Part shown: positions 29,201 to 36,011 of the stretch, piece by piece
How positions within the stretch are numbered: position 1 is the stretch's first letter
Layout of the letters: each line of letters opens with the position of its first letter
From: Candidatus Treponema equi
GTDB lineage: Bacteria; Spirochaetota; Spirochaetia; Treponematales; Treponemataceae
NCBI GenBank assembly: GCA_018064785.1
Contig: JAGHUO010000061.1
Span: 1-36,011, forward strand
Direction of reading: 5' to 3'
DNA: 36,011 bases
The notes under the pieces: model-generated
What the model was told of the DNA's origin: nothing
Database searches by the model: none
What the model saw: the letters and a program-made list of their open reading frames with translations, nothing else
Position numbers and translations under genes: made by a program

Positions 29201-29611
29201 TTACTCGTCCCAGTCCAATTCTGCCTTAGCTTCAGAAGCACGTGAAGAAGCGGTTGCCTGCCCCTTGCTTGACTTGTCAGACTTTGCGGCAACTGAATCG
29301 TTCTTGAGAGAACCCTTCTTGATTGACTTTGCTGTCTTTGAAGCTTCACCAACAAGCTTGTCCAATGCACCATTCTGCATTGCCTTGATTGTAATCTTGT
29401 TGCTGCCATCAGCAACTACAAGAGTTGAGTTAAGAGCTGTCTTTACAACTGTAGCAGACGAGATCTTCTGTCCGTTCTCAACATCCTTCCAGGTACCTGG
29501 TTCTGCTTCATACTGAACCTTACCCTTGAACGAATCAACGACGTAAGCGTCTGCTGCAAAAAGAGACACAGCAGCAAATGCCATTGCGATAAAAGACATT
29601 ATCTTTTTCAT
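29201..29611 (-). CDS. Small exported FecR-like protein, paralog 1
   Basis: Signal peptide 'MKKIMSFIAMAFAAVSLFA'; 'VDSFKGKVQYEAEPGTWKDVENGQKISSATVVKTALNSTLVV'; tail 'KSSKGQATASSRASEAKAELDWDE'; AGGAG upstream. Confidence 0.7.
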   Translation of the reverse strand: MKKIMSFIAMAFAAVSLFAADAYVVDSFKGKVQYEAEPGTWKDVENGQKISSATVVKTALNSTLVVADGSNKITIKAMQNGALDKLVGEASKTAKSIKKGSLKNDSVAAKSDKSSKGQATASSRASEAKAELDWDE

Positions 29612-29691
29612 AATAAAACTCCTCTCTCAGGCCCCACCCGAGAAAAACAAAAGGTATGGACGGACTCCTTCTAATACCGTCACAATTTTTC

Positions 29692-29719
29692 ATTATACAT
29701 AAAAAGTAGATGTAATCAA
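29692..29719 (-). promoter_or_regulatory. Putative promoter of the FecR-like pair
   Basis: Minus strand TTGATT -16 bp- TATAAT, with A/T-rich sequence upstream. Confidence 0.65.
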
Positions 29720-29843
29720 CCTTTTATGTAAAAAAAAATAAATTTTATAAAACCCTGTTTTTGGGACAAAAAGTCCCATCAAGGACCTTTGGACATGCGG
29801 CTGGAAGCTACGCTGCCATTTCAGGGATCCTAGTAAGTTGCTT

Positions 29844-29871
29844 AGGGTCCCTGATCTTGTCGAAGGGCCCT
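29844..29871. repeat. REP-like imperfect palindrome with CTTGTCGAAG core
   Basis: AGGGTCCCTGATCTTGTCGAAGGGCCCT: outer AGGGTCC/GGGCCCT, inner CTT-GTCG-AAG; resembles CCTGAGCTTGTCGAAGG-type intergenic repeats I recall from other bacteria. Confidence 0.4.
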
Positions 29872-29874
29872 ATT

Positions 29875-32800
29875 CTACTTCTGTCTTCTGCGGCGAAGAA
29901 CAAAGGCACCGGAACCAAGAACAAGGAGAGCGACGGCTGCGGCAACAGGAGCCACAGGAACTCTTCTGTCCTCACCCTTCTTCAATGCGGAACCACCAGA
30001 AACCGCATTGCTCCACTGGTCAATGCCCGTGGCATTGGCTTCTATAATAGTCTCGCCTGTAGAAAGGGCGGCTGCTGCAGTTCCGGCTGAAACTGACTTT
30101 TCTTCAACACTTATCGCATCAGCATCCAGAACGGAAATGCTTTCCCTGAGCTTTCTGGCCTCTTCCTTCTGCTGCTTTGCAAGGAGCTTTGCCTGCTTCT
30201 TTGCTTCCTTGGCGGCGGCGATCTCTGCCTGACGGGCGGCCTTCTTTTCTGCCTTCAGTTGCTTTCTCTGCTCTGACGTAAGGTTCTTGTCCTCATAGGT
30301 GCGGCCAAAGAGAGTTCCGATGGCATTGGAAACAGATGTCGACATCTTGCTGAAGAACGAGCCTGAAATTGAACGGGTTGCAATGACCTCATCAGAAATA
30401 TGGTCGGATGCATCTACAATTTTAATCGAGGTAACCGTTGTTTCATTAGGCAACGTAAGCCATGCAGTAACAGTTCCCACTGTCATGAAATTGTTTGGCA
30501 ATGTAAGAGTAAGAGTCTTGTTGCCTTCACCACCCTTTGTAGCACGTGCATCTGTAACCTGGTATTCTGTCTTAGATCCATTTACCGCTGACAACTGTAC
30601 AGTAACAGAAGGTGTATCGCTTACTTCTTTATCACAAACCAGCATAACGGACTTGATACCAGCAGAGGCAGGATAGTTTTCAATTGTAAGCGTATTTCCG
30701 GAAACCTGTGCATTTGCTCCTGTCGGGGCGGAATACATACCAATCCAGTTTTGCTGAGCATTATTTGGACTACCAATATTATAAGGACATGAAATATTAC
30801 CTACCCTATCCTTGAGCCAGATCATCATATGCCCATGCATTATTGCACTTACTTCAGGAAGCGTGACAGTTAAATTTCCTCCACTGACGGCTACATAGTC
30901 AGACCAAGTATCACCACCAACGGTACTATCAGGAGTTATTGAAGTAAAGTTATCATCGTAGGTGCCATAAGTAAATGAGTATGAATATTCTGATGAACAT
31001 TCAATCGAATCTGAAATTGGAATAGATATTTTAGTATCTTTTGAATAAAGCCACGTTATCCAATCACCATTTTCAGGATTTGCCTTATCCTTCAACTCGT
31101 AAAACTCACCTTCCAATACAGAATAACTTCCTACAGTCTTATAGTTTCGATCTACAACTGTAGTATTCTTTTGTCTGATTTTCTGAGTTGATCCATCTCC
31201 TGTAGTCGGTGCAACACCATCTCGTATCAAGGTTACGGTAAAGGTCGACTTATTGCCTACGTTATCCATTGCGGTTATAGTCCACTCGTCACCATCTGCA
31301 GCTTTTGAAGCTGAAGGTGAACCTTCTTTCAAACCGGAACCTGCATCTGCCAACGCATCCACATACTCAAATGGATTTACAAGATCCGTAAGCTGATCTG
31401 CCTTGCAGTAAACTGTTCCACCACTGACAGTCTTCCAATCGGCTGATTCAGCATAGATATATTTTGCTTCATCATCCAAAGGAATTCCCTTGATCTTATT
31501 AATTGCAAGACCTGAAGGAGATTCGCTGTCTGCAACAAGTGTAACCTGAACTACATCATCATCAGATGTTACGTTGCCAAGTTTGTCTTTTGCCTTGAAT
31601 GAGAGCACAACGCTTCCTGAAGCACCAAGACCTGAAACTGTGAATTTATTGGAATCAGAACCTGTTCCCTGTGTAACTGTCACACCACTTGCAGTACAGA
31701 TAAATTCAGCAAGGTCACTATCACTACTGCTGCATGTGAAGACGATGGATTCAGGCTTGTGTTCCGCATTATAGTAAATGTTTGCATCCTTTTTGTAGAC
31801 ATAGTCACTGCTGTCATCCACAGAGACGGTAAATGTCGGTGGTATATTATCCTCTACCAAAGCAAGTTTGTATGAGGTTGAACTTGCATTCCATACATTG
31901 TCATAAGCATAGAAATACAGATTCGTTTTACCAGAGAGGTCACTACCTGTCAAAGCAACGGAAGAAGATACATCAACTGATGCAACCGGTGCAGATTCCG
32001 TTGTACTATATTTAACTCCTGCAAATCCAGATTTAACTGTACCATTATCAGTTGCTGTGAAATTCAGAGTTCCGCTAGCATCGGATTTGAAATACAGTTT
32101 ACCCGCTCCATCATAGTACATACCAGCGGCACCTTCCGCCAATCCCTGAATCTGAGGTGCAGAAGGTACAACCTTGTCATAATACCATTTCTGCTTATCA
32201 GCAAACACAAGGCTGTATGTCGGAGAGTCAGAATTGCTGTAGAATGAAATATAGAAATCATCGCCATTATTTCTGTCATTGATTAAAGCCGGTAAATAAA
32301 TCTTGTACTTGCGAAGATTTCCTTCCAGCTGCTCATGATCAGATGATACAAAGTCTTTATAGGCAAGCTGATCTGAGCGCAATTTAGATGAGCTAGACTT
32401 AAGAATTTTCCATCCCTTAGGTTCGTATCCAGTTTTGTAAGCCAAGGTAACTTCAATGTAAGCTGCATCATTGTAATAGTTGTGTGTATCAGAAGACCAG
32501 ATTCTTGTTCCCTTTGTACTATCAACCTTTACTTCAATTTTTCCTTCAGAAGGAGCTGGAGATACATCCGGATTCTTTGCGTCAAATTTTATTGTAAGCT
32601 GTGCAGGAGATGTACTTACATTGCCAGCATAGTCAACAGCCCAGAAATAGACCGTAAGACCTGAAGTATTTGCAAGAGAAATTTTTCTTTCCTCAAAACT
32701 GGTTGACAGCTCTTTTCCTGCTTCAAATACAAAAGAAGCAGCAACAGTTGCCAAAGAAGCAGGGGCAGCCGAAGTTTCTGTCATGACATATCCCTTGATT

Positions 32801-35800
32801 CCGCTTGTGTCAGTACCTGTTGGAGTTATCTCTATCTTTGAACTATAGTCTCTATTTGTAACAAGCAGACTCTTTGATGATGCCTCATAATTCAAGAATG
32901 AATTCGTTGATACTCCTGTATCATCAGATGACTCACCCCAGCTTCTAGAATCATAATTCCAGTAATTTCCAGTACGTTTGAAATTAGTGGAAAGATCAGT
33001 AAAGCTTACACTCGGTACCACATTGTCGTAGACAAAGTTAGCATTGGAAATTGGTGTATCTCCGCCATTGACAGTGAAGCTGTCTACTGTTTTAACATTG
33101 CCGAGAATGTCCTGTAGTTTTACCCAGAATGCAGAACTGTCATTATTTTTAAAAATTTCTGTTACACCTGTAGGATCAACACTACCATCGGTTGATATGG
33201 AGTCATCATTAAATCTAGTGAAAATGCTTTGTTTACCATCTGTGCCGGCACCCCACTGGTAGGCACCAAGACCTGCATCTGTGTCCCTTGCACTCAGAGA
33301 GAATTTCAATTCATTAAAATAGAACTTGCCACCAACTACAGAAGATCCTGTATTACCGGTAACTGAAGCGGTTGTTGCAGTCGGGGCCTTATTATCATAC
33401 GGAAGAATATATGCGTAATAGAATACAGCGTTACCCGCAAAGTCTGTGGCAGAAACCTCGTAGAGATTTTCAACAGATTGTCCTGCAGTTGATACATATA
33501 TTGAATTACGTATAGAGCTTTCTCCTTCTTTATATATTTCTTTTCCATTGTTTTCAAGAGAAACTACATCAGGAATTTTTTCAAACAACATTTGTTTGAC
33601 ATTTTGATTTTCATTTGTAAATACAATTTTTCCCTGATCAGTCTGATCCACCCATTCATTATTGCCCCATTTGCGGATGGAAACCTGTGAAATTCCACCA
33701 TCGTCAACTGCCCAAACATTAACAAAGAAGGCAGCATTATTGCTTCGAATCTTGAAGAATCGGCTCTTTTCATCTGGAGTTCCGTATTGGTATGCATTAT
33801 CAACATCAGACTTTGATTCATACTGTTTTGAAACATTTGAAGCAAGGGAATACAACTTGTCATTCCCATTATTTGAATAACCAGACTCTTTTTTATAACT
33901 ATTAAGACCACTTCCCTGATACAAAGACTCAGGTGCAATATTCCATGTCATTACACCAGAAGGTTTTGCTTCTGATCCATAGACCTTTTTATAAAGACTA
34001 TCTGGTGTATGGAATGCAGAAGTATCATTGAGCTTTGTAACACCAACACGCATGGTTGGCGCACTGTCATCAACTTTAACGTTGAGATTACATGTCCAGT
34101 AGTTTCCTGTGTTGTCGAATATATAGTATTCAAGAGTCTTTGCTGTTGTAGCATTTGCATCATTATAGATAAAATACGGAATATCCACAGTCAGATAGCC
34201 ATCAGCAATCGGTTTTGCGCTGCCCTTTACATTAGGTATAAGTCCGGCACCATAGACACCGGAGCTTTTACCTGTTCCGCTACCATCGCTAGTACGTTCC
34301 TGGAAGTCAGTAAACCAGTCAGCAGGTATCCTAATGGAATATGGGTTTTTTTTATCGCTATCGCTGGCAGTTTTGAAAGCTTCACTTGATCCTGCAATAG
34401 TGACATTTATCTGCTTTCTTGAATCAGCTCCAGGCAAAGAAAGATATGAATTACCAGGGTTAGCCTTACCGCCAGTCCATGTAGATCCATCTGCTGTAGC
34501 AGGTTTAGAGTTATCCATCATCCACAAGTTTCCAAGTTTTGTGACAGAAACATTTCCTACACGGTCGCGGATATACAGGTTGAAGGTTCTTTGATTGTAC
34601 TCTGTTGTAGCGCCCTTGATATAACTCAAATTCACAGGAACCTGCGCATTGACTCTTTTACTGTCATCTTTACCGCCGGTATGATTTATATACCAGTGTC
34701 CGTCGCTTCTATTTCCTTCCGAGTCACTCTGACGGTTGTCATCACCTTCCTTTTCACCAAAGCAATATCTGTAACCGTCAATTCCAGATGGGGAATCTGA
34801 GACATCGATATCAAAGAAACATAATACAGGATTTACAGCATATGTATTATTTCCAACTTCTTCTCTTGCATAGTCACCACCAGAGACATTATCTGCAGTA
34901 TTGCCAACATAAGTGACATCTCCAATGACATTGATATCATTCATGACAAGACCGTCGGCTTCAGCCTCGTTGATCATGGCAGAATATCTTGAATCCGACA
35001 TATTTGAAGTTTGAGTCGTGATGTATTTCTTTTTGAAAATCGTAGGTGGAACAAGACGCTTGATGTCCTCGGCATCTGTAAAAGCAAGGTGGCTGTAATG
35101 CCTGTAGGTTCCAAAGCTAGAGAATTTTGAGGCATTAGTTTCTGTCTTTGCAGTATCATAAGTTGCCGGGTAATCTGCTACCGTTCTAAGCTTTACCTTC
35201 GGCGGCTCGTCGTTCCAGACAAATTTATCTACATCACTTCCATTTTTTATCTGGTAAACACCCTTGTTGCCTACATAGTCTTCCAGATAAAGCCAGAGAG
35301 TACCGATTTCACCTTCTGCACCATGCGGCATGAGGATGTTCCAGATACGTTTATCAACATCAACACTCATCTGCTTGAAGCATGACCACTTTGTAAGGGA
35401 AGGAGTTGACGCTCCTGCAAACTCTGATTCCTCAGGCTCACCTGTGCCTTTACGGAACAAAACCCTGGCACGCAATGTGAAATCAGAAGGTTTTGAATCA
35501 TCTTCATAAACTTCCTGAACATTTTTTGTTGTTGCTTCCTGAGCATTCCAGCGAATAGGCTCTTCAGACTTCATTTTAAGCTGGAGATATACTTTGTGAT
35601 TGTAGTACTGGATATTATTTACAGTATCACGGTAAAGGGCACCCAAACGGTCACAGCCAACAGCATAAAAAGTATTTCCATCAGTAATGTTTTTTCCATT
35701 CTCTTCGTTACCATCGCAGCCACCGGCATAGATAATGAACTGATCATTAAGTTTTTCTTCGATACCAGAACTCCATACCACAGGTTCAGGCAACTTCTTG

Positions 35801-35904
35801 TCATATACAAAGCTGATTGCTTCACCACCCATAAGCTTATATTTATCATCCGAAGAATGGTCTGAGTTAATTTCTCCAGCTTCCAGCTCATTAGGACGAA
35901 TCAT
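29875..35904 (-). CDS. Giant Ig-like-repeat surface protein with C-terminal charged helix, TM and RRRR tail; lacks signal peptide, probably the 3' part of a longer gene
   Basis: 2009-aa ORF; about ten 'D-x-x-G-N' repeat ends (e.g. 'DRVGNVSVTKL', 'VDYAGNVSTS', 'MDNVGNKSTF', 'KDRVGNISCPYN'); C-terminus 'VPVAPVAAAVALLVLGSGAFVLRRRRQK'. Confidence 0.85.
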   Translation of the reverse strand: MIRPNELEAGEINSDHSSDDKYKLMGGEAISFVYDKKLPEPVVWSSGIEEKLNDQFIIYAGGCDGNEENGKNITDGNTFYAVGCDRLGALYRDTVNNIQYYNHKVYLQLKMKSEEPIRWNAQEATTKNVQEVYEDDSKPSDFTLRARVLFRKGTGEPEESEFAGASTPSLTKWSCFKQMSVDVDKRIWNILMPHGAEGEIGTLWLYLEDYVGNKGVYQIKNGSDVDKFVWNDEPPKVKLRTVADYPATYDTAKTETNASKFSSFGTYRHYSHLAFTDAEDIKRLVPPTIFKKKYITTQTSNMSDSRYSAMINEAEADGLVMNDINVIGDVTYVGNTADNVSGGDYAREEVGNNTYAVNPVLCFFDIDVSDSPSGIDGYRYCFGEKEGDDNRQSDSEGNRSDGHWYINHTGGKDDSKRVNAQVPVNLSYIKGATTEYNQRTFNLYIRDRVGNVSVTKLGNLWMMDNSKPATADGSTWTGGKANPGNSYLSLPGADSRKQINVTIAGSSEAFKTASDSDKKNPYSIRIPADWFTDFQERTSDGSGTGKSSGVYGAGLIPNVKGSAKPIADGYLTVDIPYFIYNDANATTAKTLEYYIFDNTGNYWTCNLNVKVDDSAPTMRVGVTKLNDTSAFHTPDSLYKKVYGSEAKPSGVMTWNIAPESLYQGSGLNSYKKESGYSNNGNDKLYSLASNVSKQYESKSDVDNAYQYGTPDEKSRFFKIRSNNAAFFVNVWAVDDGGISQVSIRKWGNNEWVDQTDQGKIVFTNENQNVKQMLFEKIPDVVSLENNGKEIYKEGESSIRNSIYVSTAGQSVENLYEVSATDFAGNAVFYYAYILPYDNKAPTATTASVTGNTGSSVVGGKFYFNELKFSLSARDTDAGLGAYQWGAGTDGKQSIFTRFNDDSISTDGSVDPTGVTEIFKNNDSSAFWVKLQDILGNVKTVDSFTVNGGDTPISNANFVYDNVVPSVSFTDLSTNFKRTGNYWNYDSRSWGESSDDTGVSTNSFLNYEASSKSLLVTNRDYSSKIEITPTGTDTSGIKGYVMTETSAAPASLATVAASFVFEAGKELSTSFEERKISLANTSGLTVYFWAVDYAGNVSTSPAQLTIKFDAKNPDVSPAPSEGKIEVKVDSTKGTRIWSSDTHNYYNDAAYIEVTLAYKTGYEPKGWKILKSSSSKLRSDQLAYKDFVSSDHEQLEGNLRKYKIYLPALINDRNNGDDFYISFYSNSDSPTYSLVFADKQKWYYDKVVPSAPQIQGLAEGAAGMYYDGAGKLYFKSDASGTLNFTATDNGTVKSGFAGVKYSTTESAPVASVDVSSSVALTGSDLSGKTNLYFYAYDNVWNASSTSYKLALVEDNIPPTFTVSVDDSSDYVYKKDANIYYNAEHKPESIVFTCSSSDSDLAEFICTASGVTVTQGTGSDSNKFTVSGLGASGSVVLSFKAKDKLGNVTSDDDVVQVTLVADSESPSGLAINKIKGIPLDDEAKYIYAESADWKTVSGGTVYCKADQLTDLVNPFEYVDALADAGSGLKEGSPSASKAADGDEWTITAMDNVGNKSTFTVTLIRDGVAPTTGDGSTQKIRQKNTTVVDRNYKTVGSYSVLEGEFYELKDKANPENGDWITWLYSKDTKISIPISDSIECSSEYSYSFTYGTYDDNFTSITPDSTVGGDTWSDYVAVSGGNLTVTLPEVSAIMHGHMMIWLKDRVGNISCPYNIGSPNNAQQNWIGMYSAPTGANAQVSGNTLTIENYPASAGIKSVMLVCDKEVSDTPSVTVQLSAVNGSKTEYQVTDARATKGGEGNKTLTLTLPNNFMTVGTVTAWLTLPNETTVTSIKIVDASDHISDEVIATRSISGSFFSKMSTSVSNAIGTLFGRTYEDKNLTSEQRKQLKAEKKAARQAEIAAAKEAKKQAKLLAKQQKEEARKLRESISVLDADAISVEEKSVSAGTAAAALSTGETIIEANATGIDQWSNAVSGGSALKKGEDRRVPVAPVAAAVALLVLGSGAFVLRRRRQK

Positions 35905-35907
35905 TAT

Positions 35908-36011
35908 CTAGTTAACATTTCCACAGTTATCCATGAGACAAAGTGTCATTGGAGCAATATGAGTCTTATTTTTAGGTATCTCAATCTCTATATCTTCACC
36001 AGGAACATAGT
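35908..36011 (-). pseudogene. End of upstream open frame, in-frame with the 2009-aa ORF, terminated by TAG (35908-35910)
   Basis: Reverse complement translates YVPGEDIEIEIPKNKTHIAPMTLCLMDNCGNVN*; same frame as the downstream ORF and ends in the same DxxGNV repeat motif. Confidence 0.55.

Noticed and set aside
30008-30232. Cys/Phe/Ala-rich plus-strand ORF opposite the K/A-rich helix
   Set aside because: Antisense of low-complexity coding sequence.
35886-35904. Leaderless start for the 2009-aa ORF
   Set aside because: Checked the 6-7 nt position upstream of ATG 35904 (GTTAAC/TGTTAA); no -10-like hexamer, unlike the five leaderless candidates.
35908-35910. TAG recoded to an amino acid genome-wide
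   Set aside because: TAG serves as an ordinary stop for several genes here (cheY, rluA-like, subunit D, and the giant protein itself).
1-36011. CRISPR arrays, tRNA/rRNA genes, IS elements, prophage, toxin-antitoxin or defence genes
   Set aside because: None recognisable by eye in intergenic gaps or ORF translations; gaps are short and lack regular repeats or cloverleaf patterns.

Overview
Spirochaete (Treponema-like) chromosomal window, mostly housekeeping genes and mostly minus strand. No tRNA, rRNA, CRISPR array, transposase or phage gene was seen. Main blocks, left to right: 5' end of a YebC-family gene missed by the ORF track; a TIGR03545/TIGR03546-like envelope gene pair; Gfo/Idh/MocA oxidoreductase; RluA-type pseudouridine synthase; secreted transglutaminase-like protein; HTH-EIIA fusion; membrane protein; MarR regulator; cheA / cheW-cheR-like / cheX / cheY operon; putative outer-membrane protein; OmpR-type response regulator with Glu at the phospho-acceptor position; a secG-EIIA-V-type ATPase (G/H-C-I-K-F-E-A-B-D)-usp cluster; tpiA; CHASE2 adenylate cyclase preceded by two paralogous small exported FecR-like proteins; and a ~2000-aa Ig-like-repeat surface protein. 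The observations I rate highest are: (1) several genes without a Shine-Dalgarno whose -10-like hexamer ends 6-7 nt before the ATG, the signature of leaderless mRNAs, including cheA; (2) the giant repeat protein appears to be the C-terminal part of a longer frame interrupted by an in-frame TAG; (3) a tail (ATASSRASEAK) in the tandem exported paralogs that is conserved in protein but diverged at synonymous sites, next to a CHASE2 cyclase; (4) a D-to-E phospho-acceptor substitution in a response regulator; (5) an AsmA-like/DUF2062-like gene pair that could be an uncharacterised envelope lipid-transfer module. All assignments are from reading the sequence; no database search was run.
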